64,000 bases of DNA, taken from Neisseria subflava (lineage in GTDB: Bacteria; Pseudomonadota; Gammaproteobacteria; Burkholderiales; Neisseriaceae). Each line of letters opens with the position of its first letter. Positions within the stretch are counted from its first letter, which is position 1. A model generated the notes under the pieces. That model had not been told where the DNA came from and searched no databases. It worked only from the letters and a program-made list of their open reading frames with translations. Made by a program: the position numbers and the translations under genes. Positions 12,726 to 22,100 of this stretch are shown piece after piece. The stretch covers positions 186,001 to 250,000 of the forward strand of contig NZ_CP039887.1 of NCBI RefSeq assembly GCF_005221305.1, written 5' to 3'.

Positions 12726-12741
12726 TTCTTTTGTTGAATAG

Positions 12742-13383
12742 TTAAAGTGGTTTTGAGGATTGTTCGCGGAGGACTTTGACGATGAGCTCGTCTATGGTTT
12801 TCATGCCGGCTTTCCAATCGGTACCGTTGAAATTGACTTTGTATTTACCACCGACGATGACAGTTGGTGTGTTTTCAATTCGATAAGTTTCCGTCAATTG
12901 CTGCATTTTTGCAGCAGCTGATGCGGCAGCAGGACTGTTGTAGGTTTGAAGCAGTTTTTTACTGTCAAAACTCGTCTGTTTACCCACCCATGATCGGAAT
13001 ACATTGGTATCGGCCAGGTTGATTTTTTGTTCGTAAACTGCTTTGAAGATGACTGGATTAGCTTGATATTTCAAACCTGAAAGATTAACGGCTGCGGCAA
13101 CCTTGGCCAAACCCAACATTTCAGGCATCCAAACGACGTGCTCCGTCCGTAAGGAAACATCTTTAGCAAAGGTTTTACTGTGTTGCAACAAAACCGGATC
13201 GAGATGGTAACAATGGACGCAGAAGTAGCCGAAAAACTCAAGCACTTCAATTTTGCCGGCTTGTTGCTGCGGGATAGGGCGACTGAGGACAGTATAGTCC
13301 ACGCCCTCGGTAGCAGCCTGAGCACTCAGACTGAGCAGGCTCAGGCCGAGTGCGGCAATGGTTTGTTTTATACTCTGCTTCAT
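12742..13383 (-). CDS. dsbA: Periplasmic thiol:disulfide interchange protein, DsbA family
   Basis: Disulfide-introducing oxidoreductase acting in the periplasm. About 213 aa from the ATG at 13383, which has a GGA 8 nt upstream and gives a clean signal peptide ending SAQA. The thioredoxin-fold active site is CVHC in FFGYFCVHCYHLDP (near residue 55), and the cis-Pro loop is ENTPTVIVGGKY. There is no lipobox cysteine, so it resembles the soluble DsbA3-type enzyme of Neisseria rather than the lipoprotein DsbA1/2; this subtype call is inference. It is tightly linked to the upstream SPOR gene; an ATG at 13395 overlapping that gene's stop is an alternative start. Confidence 0.9.
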   Translation of the reverse strand: MKQSIKQTIAALGLSLLSLSAQAATEGVDYTVLSRPIPQQQAGKIEVLEFFGYFCVHCYHLDPVLLQHSKTFAKDVSLRTEHVVWMPEMLGLAKVAAAVNLSGLKYQANPVIFKAVYEQKINLADTNVFRSWVGKQTSFDSKKLLQTYNSPAAASAAAKMQQLTETYRIENTPTVIVGGKYKVNFNGTDWKAGMKTIDELIVKVLREQSSKPL

Positions 13384-13394
13384 CAGTGATTCCA

Positions 13395-14405
13395 TTATTT
13401 GGTAGAACGAATCAAGCTGTTGATATTATGGCCTTGCAGGTTTTTTTGCAGTTTTACAGCGGCTTCCTGCGGCATAGTGTTACTTTGAACTCGGTAAATG
13501 GTTTTGTCGCCGTTTTGCGATTCAACCACTCTTGAAGAAACACCTAAAATAGCCAATTTTGCACGTTGTGAGTCTGCGCTGGAGCGGTCTGCATATGAAC
13601 CAAGTTGCAGGAATGCTTTTTTACCGCTGTTAGCAGCTGTTTCGGCTTTTTCTGCTGACTGTTTACTTACAGCGTTGCTGCTTTCTTTTGTTGCAGAGGC
13701 ATTTGCTGCTTTACGTGCTTTTTCGATGCTGCCGCTGTTGAGGATTTGCTCAGGTGTCGGCTTGTTTTGTTTCTTGGCTTCGGCCGCTTTTTTCTCGGCC
13801 AGTTTGCGCTCGGCACGCTCTTTTTGTTTGGCTGTCAGCTGGTCGGCTGCTTTTTTGTCTTTGGCAGCTTTATTGGCAGCTTCATTTTCTGCTTTGGCTT
13901 TTTCTGCGCGTTTTTTCTCTAACTCGGCTTTTTTCTCGGCCAGTTTTTTCTTAGTAGCTTCTTTTTCTGCTTCAGCTTTCGCAGCTTTTTCCTTAGCTTC
14001 GCGTTCGGCTTTATCAGCAGCAGCTTGCTCTGTTTTTTCTTTGGCTGCTTGTTCGGCTTTTTCCTGAGCTTCTTTTTCTGCTTGAGCTTTTTCTTCAGCT
14101 TCTTTGGCAGCCTTTTCAGCCTCTTCTTTAGCTTTGGCTTCTTTCTCTGCCGCTTCTTTTTCTGCTTTGGCTTTTTCTTCATCTGCTTGGGTAGATGAAG
14201 TGTCGGTAGCTGGGCGTTTCTCTGCTTTGTCCTGAGGTTTCAGGATTTCAGGTTCTTCGCTTTGTTTAGGCTGAGTCAGCTCTTTGAAAACGTTTTGCTT
14301 GCCTTGGTTCAAGAAGAACAAAATACTGGCAATAATACCTGTTGCCAGTATCAGGCCGAAAAAGAAACCGGCCAAGCCTTTGCCATATTGTGTAGATTTT
14401 TTCAT
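13395..14405 (-). CDS. FtsN-like SPOR-domain cell division protein
   Basis: 336-aa bitopic protein: a short cytoplasmic N-terminus, one transmembrane helix (about residues 10-32, GLAGFFFGLILATGIIASIL), a very long Ala/Glu/Lys-rich coiled coil (about residues 75-230) resembling TolA or FtsN linkers, and a C-terminal SPOR domain (KKAFLQLGSYADRSSADSQR onward) that would bind denuded septal peptidoglycan. Start supported by AAGG 9 nt upstream. The topology fits FtsN, but the sequence is too low-complexity to assign orthology. It probably forms an operon with dsbA (overlapping TAATG). Confidence 0.82.
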   Translation of the reverse strand: MKKSTQYGKGLAGFFFGLILATGIIASILFFLNQGKQNVFKELTQPKQSEEPEILKPQDKAEKRPATDTSSTQADEEKAKAEKEAAEKEAKAKEEAEKAAKEAEEKAQAEKEAQEKAEQAAKEKTEQAAADKAEREAKEKAAKAEAEKEATKKKLAEKKAELEKKRAEKAKAENEAANKAAKDKKAADQLTAKQKERAERKLAEKKAAEAKKQNKPTPEQILNSGSIEKARKAANASATKESSNAVSKQSAEKAETAANSGKKAFLQLGSYADRSSADSQRAKLAILGVSSRVVESQNGDKTIYRVQSNTMPQEAAVKLQKNLQGHNINSLIRSTK

Positions 14406-14559
14406 GACTTACCTTGTAATAATGTGTTCAGACGGTCTGAAAGGAGACTGTCTGAGTTTGGATTCGATATTTTATCAATAACCGTTATAGACGGCAAAAT
14501 CCTGATGCTTTGTTTACTCTAGTTTTACTTAAACATAAAGATTCAGGCCGTCTGAAAAG

Positions 14560-16056
14560 TTAAAGGGCGCGACGGAAGCCGATGGCTTTCATCACATGGG
14601 TTTTGCTGACTTCTTCGTCGCCTGCCAAATCGGCCAGCGTACGGGCGACGCGCATGATGCGGTGAAAACTTCGTGCGGAAAGGGACAGTTTTTCAAGCAT
14701 GGTTCCCAAGGCTTCTTGCGCTTCTTTTTGGATGCGGGCTTTGCCATCGAGCTCGCCGACACTCAGTTCTGCATTGACTTTGCCCTGTCTGTTGTATTGG
14801 ATTTTTCGTGCGGCGGTAACGCGTTCCAATACGGTGGCACTGGATTCGCCTGCTTCTTGTTGCATCAGCTCGGCAGCGGAAAGGCTGGGTACTTCGATGG
14901 TTAAATCAATACGGTCGAGCAATGGCCCTGAAATTTTGTTGCGGTAGCGGGCAACGCTTTCAGGCGTGCAGCGGCAAGGTTTGGACGGATGTCCAAGATA
15001 GCCGCAAGGGCAGGGGTTCATGGCGGCGACAAGTTGGAACTTTGCCGGATAAACTGCTTGGCGTGCGGCGCGGGAAATATGGATTTCGCCGTTTTCCAAA
15101 GGTTCGCGCAATACTTCTAATACTTTACGGTCAAACTCGGGCAATTCGTCTAAAAACAACACTCCGTGGTGTGCCAATGAAATTTCGCCCGGACGTGGGT
15201 CTGAACCGCCGCCTACCATGGCAGCTGAGCTGGCGCTGTGATGAGGGCTGCGGAAAGGACGGTTGCTGTCGAGTTGCTGTTGATAGTTGGGCAGGAGCGA
15301 ACGCAATGCCCATACTTCGACCAATTCGTCTTCGGTCAAAGGAGGAAGGATGCCGGGCAAACGTTGCGAAAGCATGGATTTGCCTGTACCCGGCGGACCC
15401 ATCATCAGCAGGCTGTGTCCGCCTGCCGCTGCGATTTCCAAAGCAAGGCGGGCGGTATGCTGGCCTTTAACATCGGCTAAATCAGGTATTTTACTTTGTT
15501 CTGACGGCCTTTGCGTCAGCTTGCATTCAGTTTGTGTCAACGGTTCGATACCGTTTAAATGTGCGGCCACTTCGCCTAAAGAGCGCGCACCATAAACCGC
15601 GATACCGCGCATAACGGCAGCCTGTTCGGCATTTTCTTGCGGCAAGACGAACGAACGGCCGGCCTGCATTCCCTGCCATGCCATAGCCAGCGCACCGCGT
15701 ACGGGACGCAGCAGGCCGGACAGTGCCAATTCTCCGGCAAACTCATATTGGGCGAGCTTTTCAGGGTTGATTTGTCCCGATGCGGCAAGAATGCCTAAAG
15801 CAATCGGCAAATCGAAACGGCCGGATTCTTTTGGGAGGTCGGCCGGTGCGAGGTTGACGGTAATTTTCTTGGCGGGAAAGTCGAAACCGCTTTGGATAAT
15901 GGCGGCACGCACACGGTCGCGGCTTTCTTTGACTTCAGTATCGGGCAATCCGACGATATTGAAATGTGGCAAGCCGTTGGCAAGGTGGGCTTCCACTTCG
16001 ACCAACGGCGCGTTCATACCGCTTAAAGCGCGGCTGTAAACCAAAGCAAGCGACAT
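14560..16056 (-). CDS. comM: ComM / YifB-family AAA+ ATPase (Mg-chelatase-like)
   Basis: 498-aa hexameric helicase of the ComM family, which promotes branch migration when transforming DNA is integrated. The N-terminal Lon-protease-like/ChlI region begins MSLALVYSRALSGMNAPLVEVE. It is followed by the AAA+ core with Walker A GPPGTGKSML (about residue 219), Walker B LFLDELPEF, sensor segments around AAMNPCPCGYLG, and the C-terminal Mg-chelatase-like lid. The cysteine cluster CPCGYLGHPSKPCRC is typical of the family. A role in transformation is consistent with comEA and comP nearby. Confidence 0.93.
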   Translation of the reverse strand: MSLALVYSRALSGMNAPLVEVEAHLANGLPHFNIVGLPDTEVKESRDRVRAAIIQSGFDFPAKKITVNLAPADLPKESGRFDLPIALGILAASGQINPEKLAQYEFAGELALSGLLRPVRGALAMAWQGMQAGRSFVLPQENAEQAAVMRGIAVYGARSLGEVAAHLNGIEPLTQTECKLTQRPSEQSKIPDLADVKGQHTARLALEIAAAGGHSLLMMGPPGTGKSMLSQRLPGILPPLTEDELVEVWALRSLLPNYQQQLDSNRPFRSPHHSASSAAMVGGGSDPRPGEISLAHHGVLFLDELPEFDRKVLEVLREPLENGEIHISRAARQAVYPAKFQLVAAMNPCPCGYLGHPSKPCRCTPESVARYRNKISGPLLDRIDLTIEVPSLSAAELMQQEAGESSATVLERVTAARKIQYNRQGKVNAELSVGELDGKARIQKEAQEALGTMLEKLSLSARSFHRIMRVARTLADLAGDEEVSKTHVMKAIGFRRAL

Positions 16057-16069
16057 GTTTCAGACGGCC

Positions 16070-16390
16070 TTATTCGGCGGCTTCGGTTTGTTGTGCGATT
16101 TCGGCAACCGCTTCTTCAGCAGCGGCTTCGGCAGCTTTCAAAGCAGCTTCTTCAGGCTCTTGGGCGGCTTCGAGTTTGGCCAAACGGGCTTCCAATTCGG
16201 CCAGCTTGGTACGGGTTTTAATCAAAACCTGTTGTTGGATGTCGAATTCTTCTCGGGTTACCAAATCCATGCGGTTGAACGCGCTGCCGAGCATGGCTTT
16301 AACGTTTTTTTCCATGTCTTTGGCAGGGCTGTTAGCGATGGTTTCGCTGATTTTGGAGCTGACTTCTTCAAAAAGTTGTTTGCCGAACAT
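16070..16390 (-). CDS. ubiK: Ubiquinone biosynthesis accessory factor UbiK (BMFP family)
   Basis: 106-aa protein of the YqiC/BMFP family, which assists late ubiquinone synthesis with UbiJ. The N-terminal amphipathic segment is FEEVSSKISETIANSPAKD, followed by a long C-terminal coiled coil (TRTKLAELEARLAKLEAAQE) and an Ala/Glu-rich tail. Start supported by AAGGAT about 8 nt upstream. It lies 13 bp upstream of comM on the same strand and may be co-transcribed. Confidence 0.88.
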   Translation of the reverse strand: MFGKQLFEEVSSKISETIANSPAKDMEKNVKAMLGSAFNRMDLVTREEFDIQQQVLIKTRTKLAELEARLAKLEAAQEPEEAALKAAEAAAEEAVAEIAQQTEAAE

Positions 16391-16450
16391 AATCCGTATC
16401 CTTTATTCAGAATGTATATAGAAATTCAAGTGGCTATTGTATAAGGAAAA

Positions 16451-16486
16451 AGGCCGTCTGAAAACGTTTTGCTTTTCAGACGGCCT
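16451..16486. terminator. DUS terminator downstream of metK
   Basis: AGGCCGTCTGAAAA / TTTTCAGACGGCCT stem with an 8-nt loop, between metK and ubiK, both on the minus strand. Confidence 0.75.
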
Positions 16487-16499
16487 CAAATGCGGAAGT

Positions 16500-17669
16500 T
16501 TACACGCCTGCGGCTGCTTGTAATGCTGCTGCTTTGTCGGTGCGCTCCCAAGTAAATTCAGGCTCCTCGCGGCCGAAGTGGCCGTAGGCGGCGGATTTGC
16601 TGTAAATCGGGCGCAGCAGGTCGAGCATTTGGACGATGCCTTTAGGGCGCAGGTCGAAATGTTCGCGAACCAGGGCAATCAGTTTTTCTTCGCTGATTTT
16701 GCCGGTGCCGAAAGTGTCGATGGAAATCGAAGTCGGTTCGGCAACGCCAATGGCGTAGGAAACTTGGATTTGGCATTGGGTTGCCAAACCGGCGGCTACG
16801 ATGTTTTTTGCAACATAGCGGCAGGCATAGGCGGCGGAACGGTCCACTTTGGACGGGTCTTTGCCGGAGAATGCGCCGCCGCCGTGCGGAGCTGCGCCGC
16901 CGTAGGTGTCGACGATGATTTTACGGCCGGTCAAACCGCAGTCGCCTTGTGGACCGCCGATAACGAAGCGGCCGGTCGGGTTGATCAGGTATTTGGTTTC
17001 GTCGGTCAGCATTTCAGACGGCAGAACCGGTTTGATGATGTGTTCGATCACGGCGTTTTTCAGCTCTTCGTAACCGATAGACGGATCGTGCTGAGTGGAC
17101 AGGACGACGGTGTCGATGCGTTTTACTTTGCCGGTTTCGCTGTCGTAAACCACGGTCAGTTGTGCTTTGGCGTCAGGGCGCAGCCAAGGCAGGCGGCCGT
17201 CTTTGCGCAATTCGCTTTGGCGCTGCATCAGGCGGTGGCTGTAATAGATGGCAAACGGCATCAGGGTAGGGGTTTCGTCGCAGGCATAGCCGAACATCAA
17301 ACCTTGGTCGCCTGCGCCTTGGTTCAGGTCGATGCCTTCGCCTTCGTTCACGCCTTGGGCGATGTCCGGAGATTGCTGGTCGTAGTACACGCCGACCGCG
17401 CAGCCGTTGGCATCAAAGCCCAGCTCGGACGAGTTGTAGCCGATGCGTTTGATGGTTTCGCGTGCGACTTTGATGTAGTCCACTTGGGCGGTAGTCGTGA
17501 TTTCGCCTGCCAATACGCACAAGCCTGTGTTGACCAAGGTTTCTGCGGCGACACGCGCTTTGGGGTCTTGCGCCAAGATGGCATCCAAAATCGCATCGGA
17601 TACTTGGTCGGCAACTTTATCCGGATGGCCTTCGGATACCGATTCGGAAGTAAACAGATATTCGCTCAT
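16500..17669 (-). CDS. metK: S-adenosylmethionine synthase (methionine adenosyltransferase)
   Basis: 389-aa cytoplasmic enzyme that makes SAM from methionine and ATP. Signatures: TSESVSEGHPDKVADQVSDA at the N-terminus (methionine/ATP binding), the active-site hexapeptide GAGDQG (about residue 119) and the P-loop-like GGGAFSGKDPSKVDRS (about residues 262-277). Length is normal. The 5' region is long (about 390 bp to lpxL) and contains a structured RNA on the same strand ending about 160 nt before the start codon, which may be a regulatory leader. See the ncRNA entry. Confidence 0.98.
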   Translation of the reverse strand: MSEYLFTSESVSEGHPDKVADQVSDAILDAILAQDPKARVAAETLVNTGLCVLAGEITTTAQVDYIKVARETIKRIGYNSSELGFDANGCAVGVYYDQQSPDIAQGVNEGEGIDLNQGAGDQGLMFGYACDETPTLMPFAIYYSHRLMQRQSELRKDGRLPWLRPDAKAQLTVVYDSETGKVKRIDTVVLSTQHDPSIGYEELKNAVIEHIIKPVLPSEMLTDETKYLINPTGRFVIGGPQGDCGLTGRKIIVDTYGGAAPHGGGAFSGKDPSKVDRSAAYACRYVAKNIVAAGLATQCQIQVSYAIGVAEPTSISIDTFGTGKISEEKLIALVREHFDLRPKGIVQMLDLLRPIYSKSAAYGHFGREEPEFTWERTDKAAALQAAAGV

Positions 17670-17827
17670 TGCTATTCTTTCATTAAAAACAGGCTGCTGT
17701 GTTTTCAGACGGCCTTTTATTTCGGACAGCGGAAATCATAACAAAAACTCCGCTTTTTCTCTATACAAGTGAGAAACATTCGCACTTGCCTGCTGTTTCG
17801 GAATCCTGTTGCGCGTTTCTTACAGGC

Positions 17828-17851
17828 AAAAAAATTCCCGCATTAAGCGGG
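17828..17851 (-). terminator. Intrinsic terminator of the metK-upstream RNA
   Basis: On the minus strand CCCGC-UUAAU-GCGGG is followed by AA and seven U. It contains no DUS, unlike most terminators here. Confidence 0.75.
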
Positions 17852-17949
17852 TTTGGATTGCTCTGGCGAGCCACATCGGTTTTTCAACCGTCCACCTTAC
17901 CTTTCCGTTTGAAAAGCAGGTTGGCATGGAATTCCCAACTCTTAATGCA
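17828..17949 (-). ncRNA. Candidate structured RNA / regulatory leader upstream of metK
   Basis: A ~120-nt minus-strand transcript is predicted from a promoter at 17956-17984 to a terminator at 17828-17851. It can fold into successive hairpins: 17920-17939 (GUUGG/CCAAC), about 17895-17920, 17877-17890 (CGGUU-GAAA-AACCG, a GNRA tetraloop) and 17860-17871 (GCUC-GCCA-GAGC). The 5' end CUGCAUUAAG (17950-17941) is complementary over 10 bp to CUUAAUGCGG (17847-17838) inside the terminator. A closing helix and the terminator are therefore mutually exclusive, as in a riboswitch or attenuator. It matches no SAM riboswitch motif that I recognise. A free-standing sRNA is the main alternative. Confidence 0.55.
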
Positions 17950-17955
17950 GTGCGG

Positions 17956-17984
17956 ATAGTAGCAGAAAAGCAGGTGTGCCGCAA
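17956..17984 (-). promoter_or_regulatory. Predicted promoter of the metK-upstream RNA
   Basis: Minus-strand TTGCGG (17984-17979) and TACTAT (17961-17956) are separated by exactly 17 bp, placing a start near 17949 at the beginning of the structured segment. Confidence 0.5.
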
Positions 17985-18061
17985 TATATTTGCCCGAAGT
18001 CTGTTTTGTTCAGACGGCCTGTTTCGTTTACAATCTGTCCACTTCATTTTGGTAAAACCTT

Positions 18062-18937
18062 ATGCAAACGCTTGTTACCTTTGTTTTTAAATTTTTGGCC
18101 GCTCTGCCTTTGGCTTGGTTACACAAATTAGGCAATCTGCTGGGCAGTTTGGGTTTCCGCGTGCTGTCGAAAGATCGCCGGTGTGTTTTCGAAAACATGA
18201 AACTTGCCGGTTTGAACCCGACGGATGAGGCGGTGAAAAAAGTTTTCCGTGAAACGGCAAAAGGCGGCTTGGAATTGCCGGTGGCGTTTTTCAGACGGCC
18301 TGAGGAAATTGAGAACCTGTTTGTCAGCGTCAACGGTTGGGAACATGTTCAGACGGCCTTGAGCGCGGGCGAAGGTTTGCTGTTTATCACGCCACACATC
18401 GGCAGCTATGATTTGGCGGGCCGCTACATCAGTCAGCAACTGCCGTTTCCGCTGACGGCGATGTACAAGCCGCCGAAAATCAAGGCATTTGATGCGGTGA
18501 TGCAGGCAGGGCGCGTGCGCGGCAAGGGTAAGACTGCGCCGACCAGTATTCAGGGCGTCAAACAAATCATCAAGGCCCTGCGCGGCGGCGAAGCGACCAT
18601 TGTTTTGCCGGACCATGTACCGTCTCCCGAAGAAGGGGGCGACGGTGTATGGGTGGACTTTTTCGGCAAACCTGCCTATACCATGACGTTGGCGGGCAAG
18701 CTGGCGCAAGTCAAAGGCGTGAAGGCTTTGTTTTTCTGCGGCGAGCGTCTGCCCGACGGTAAAGGCTTTGTCTTGCACATCGAGCCATTGCGCGGCGAAT
18801 TGAACGGTGATAAGGAGAACGACGCGCGCGTGATCAATGAAAATACCGAATATTGGATACGCCGTTTTCCGGAACAATATTTGTTTATGTACAACCGCTA
18901 TAAGCATCCGGAAGGCGCGCCGCTGCCGCCTGCTTGA
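18062..18937 (+). CDS. lpxL: Lipid A biosynthesis acyltransferase (LpxL/HtrB family)
   Basis: 291-aa inner-membrane acyltransferase that adds a secondary acyl chain to lipid A. An N-terminal hydrophobic anchor (about residues 5-22) precedes the catalytic HxxxxD motif in TPHIGSYDLAG (His near residue 114). Further LABLAT-family blocks are MYKPPK, RGKGKTAPTSIQG and LPDHVPSPEEGG. Neisseria has two such enzymes (LpxL1, LpxL2); which one this is cannot be decided here. The coding region contains two uptake sequences in reverse orientation (18290-18301 and 18348-18359), unusual because most copies here are intergenic. Confidence 0.9.
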   Translation: MQTLVTFVFKFLAALPLAWLHKLGNLLGSLGFRVLSKDRRCVFENMKLAGLNPTDEAVKKVFRETAKGGLELPVAFFRRPEEIENLFVSVNGWEHVQTALSAGEGLLFITPHIGSYDLAGRYISQQLPFPLTAMYKPPKIKAFDAVMQAGRVRGKGKTAPTSIQGVKQIIKALRGGEATIVLPDHVPSPEEGGDGVWVDFFGKPAYTMTLAGKLAQVKGVKALFFCGERLPDGKGFVLHIEPLRGELNGDKENDARVINENTEYWIRRFPEQYLFMYNRYKHPEGAPLPPA

Positions 18938-18950
18938 GTGAGATAGATTA

Positions 18951-18979
18951 AAAACCTGCTTTGAGGGAAGCAGGTTTTT
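18951..18979 (+). terminator. Terminator downstream of lpxL
   Basis: AAAACCTGCTT - GAGGG - AAGCAGGTTTT followed by a T-rich tract, 14 nt after the lpxL stop. Confidence 0.88.
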
Positions 18980-19060
18980 ATTTTGGTTGGGAATTAAGAT
19001 TAAACAAAGCCGAAGTTCAAAAAGAAATACATTAAAGCCTAGCGTTTGAGTTTTAACGGC

Positions 19061-19095
19061 AAAGGCCGTCTGAAAAGCGATTTCAGACGGCCTTT
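19061..19095. terminator. DUS inverted repeat upstream of recC
   Basis: AAAGGCCGTCTGAAA and its reverse complement form a second hairpin between lpxL and recC. It is probably an accessory terminator and an uptake site. Confidence 0.65.
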
Positions 19096-19188
19096 ACCGT
19101 AATCTTTTGCCTTTTATTTTAATACGCTGCTGAACCGTTTGCCCTGATGGCATTATAATGCGCGTAATTGTTTTTTCGATGGCATGTC

Positions 19189-22100
19189 ATGTTTTATCTC
19201 TTTCAATCCGACCGTTTGGAATCGCTTGCCGAAATGTGCGCGCGTATTCATCAGGCTTCGCCCTTGGATTCTGTATTGGCGCAGGAAGAAGTGGTGGTGC
19301 AGAGCCAGGGGATGCGGCGTTATCTGAATGTGTTTTTCGCGCGTGAACTCGGCGTGGCGGCGAATTTGAAGTTCAGCCTGCCTGCCGGTTTGGCGTGGCA
19401 GCTGATGCGCAAATTGGTTCCCGATGTGCCGCCCCTTAGTCCGTTTTCACCTGAAGTCATGCGTTGGCGTTTGCTGGATTTGTTCCGCAGCGAAGTGTTT
19501 CAGACGGCCCCGGAATACGAAAACGTGCGCCTGAAGCTGGAAAGTTATTTGCACAGCTCGGCATCGGCGGATTATCAGCTTGCCGGACAGATGGCGGATA
19601 TTTTCGACCAATATTTGGTGTACCGCCCGGATTGGATTGATGCGTGGCAGGCTGGGAAACTGCTGGGTTTGGGCGATGATGAGGATTGGCAGGCGCGGCT
19701 GTGGCGTTATTTGGACGATGGCAGCCAATCTGCGCCGCACCGCGTGGCCTTGTGGGAAAAGCTGTTGGCGCAGTTGGATAAATCAGTCTTGCCGCAAAGG
19801 TTGTTTGTATTCGGCATTTCGACAATGGCGCCGATGTATCTGCAACTGCTGCACCAAATTTCCAAGCATTGCGATGTGTTTGTGTTCGCACTCAACCCGA
19901 GCAGCCAATATTGGGGCGAGGTCATCGACGAGGCGCAGATTTTGAAAAGGGGCGATGAGGCGGATTTGTCGCAGGCAGGGCATCCGCTGTTGGCTTCTTT
20001 GGGCAAGCAGGGGCGCGATTTCTTTGATTTTCTGTCGGAAGTGGAAACCGAGCAGGATATTCAGGTTTATGAAGTGGGAAAAGATGATACCTTGTTGCAT
20101 TGCCTGCAAAACGATATCCAAAACTTAATCATGCCGTCTGAACGCTTATATCAACAGGAAGAAAGCGAAGCAGGCGCGCAATCGGCTTTGGTTCAAGTCC
20201 ACGATGCGGACGGCAATCCGGTGTATGTCGAGCCGGACGAGCTGCTGAATGACGGTTCCGTCAAAATCGTTGCAGCACACAGCCCTTTGCGCGAATTGCA
20301 GATTTTGAAAGAAGAGCTGTCGCTGGTGTTGCAAAATAATCCCGATTGGCAGCCGCACGATATTGCCGTGTTGACACCGAACATCGAGCCGTACAGCCCG
20401 TTTATCGAAGCCGTTTTTGGACAGGCGCACGCAGGCAGCCAGGCTTTGCCGTATTCGATTTCGGATGTGAAACTCAGCCGCCGTCAGCCGTTACTGTATG
20501 CTTTGGCGCAAACTTTGGACTTGCTGGAAAGCCGGTTTGAAGTGGATAAGGTTTTGCCCTTGCTGGAAAGCCGGTTGGTACTGCAACGTTTCGGTTTGAG
20601 CGAGGAAGATGTGCCGCTGCTGCATGAGACTGTTGCCGGATTGAATGTGCATTGGGGTTTGGACCAAACCATGCGCGAGGGCAAAGACAACCTCTTTACT
20701 TGGCAGCAGGCGGTAGAGCGTTTGGCTTTGGGCTGGATGCTGCCCGAAGGCGGCAACGGTATGTGGCAGGGCGTGAGCGCGTGGCATAGCAACGTCAACC
20801 AGTTGGACGTGTTCAGCGGTTTTGCCGAATTTATCCGCACTTTGGCCGATATGGCGGCACAATGGCAAGCGCCTGCCAATGTGGAAGGCTGGGTGCAGCG
20901 TTGCCGCGATTTGCTGGAGAAACTGTTTGCTCCGGATGCGGACGATCAATACGCCAAGCAGCAGTTTGAGCAGTCTTTAGCGAGATGGCAGGAAGAGGCG
21001 CAGTTGGCCGAATTTGACGGATTGTTGCCGTGTAAAACCGTTATCCGCCATATCCGCCGCTTTTTGGACAGCGAAAGCCAAGCCGGATTTTTGAGCGGCG
21101 GTATCACTTTTTGCAGTATGGTGCCGATGCGCAGCTTGCCGTTTAAAATGGTTTGCCTGTTGGGTTTGAATGACGGCGATTTTCCGCGCAATACCAAAGC
21201 GGCGGTGTTCGACCTGATTGCCAAATATCCGAAAAAAGGCGACCGCGCCCGCCGCGACGACGACCGTTATCTCTTCCTGGAAGCCTTAATCAGCGCGCGC
21301 GAAATGCTGTATTTGTCTTATATCGGCCGCGATATACGCAATGATGCCGAGTTCGCGCCGTCTTCGTTAATCAGCGAGCTGCTGGATACCATTGCCGCCA
21401 TGACGGGGAAAAGCGGGCGCGAGTTGTCGGAGAAATGGGTGAAACATCATCCGTTGCAGGCGTTCTCACGCCGTTATTTCCAAAAGGACGCGCTTTCAGA
21501 CGGCCTCTTCAGTACGCGCCAAGATTACGCCGATGCGTTGAACCAACCGCAAGCGGAAGCGCAGCCGTTTTTCCTTGAGGCTTTAAGTCAGGAAGAGCCG
21601 GGTAAAACCATTCATCAGGGCGAGCTTATCAGTTTTTGGCGTAACCCTGTCAAAGTTTGGCTGAAGAAAAATTTAAGCTGGGATCAGCCGTATCTGGACG
21701 GCGCATGGGAGTCTGCCGAACCGTTTGAGCCGCAACATGAGGGTCGGATTGCCGATGCCTATTTGGATGCGCGGCGCAAAGGGGAAGATTTTGAAGATAC
21801 GGCCATTCGGCTGAATGCCGAAAGCCTAATGCCGGTGGGCGAGTTGGGCGGTTTATGGCAGAAGCAGTATCAGATATCTGCGAAAAACGTAGATGCCGAG
21901 CTGATACGCAGTAACAAAAGGCCGTCTGAACCTTATGAAGAACACTTTGACGACTTGGTTTTACAAGGCACCATCGGTAATCTTTATGAATGCGGCCGCA
22001 TTGTGTTCCTAAATCAAAAAGACAATGCCCCCAACCGCATTGCCCGTTTATTGGAGCATTTGATTTTTTGCGCCGTCGCCCCTAAATCCGTTGCAAACCG

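Noticed and set aside
13919..14182. 87-codon Lys-rich frame within the FtsN-like gene
   Set aside because: A frame-shifted reading of the repetitive Ala/Glu/Lys coiled coil.
17828..17949. 6S RNA, 4.5S RNA or a known SAM riboswitch
   Set aside because: It is too short for 6S, lacks the GGAAGG/GCAGCC core of the SRP RNA, and does not show the SAM-I, SAM-II or SAM/SAH motifs that I know. Not excluded by a formal search.
17820..18047. 75-codon minus-strand frame over the metK-upstream RNA
   Set aside because: No ribosome-binding site, it crosses promoter and terminator signals, and composition is not protein-like; the RNA structure explains the region better.
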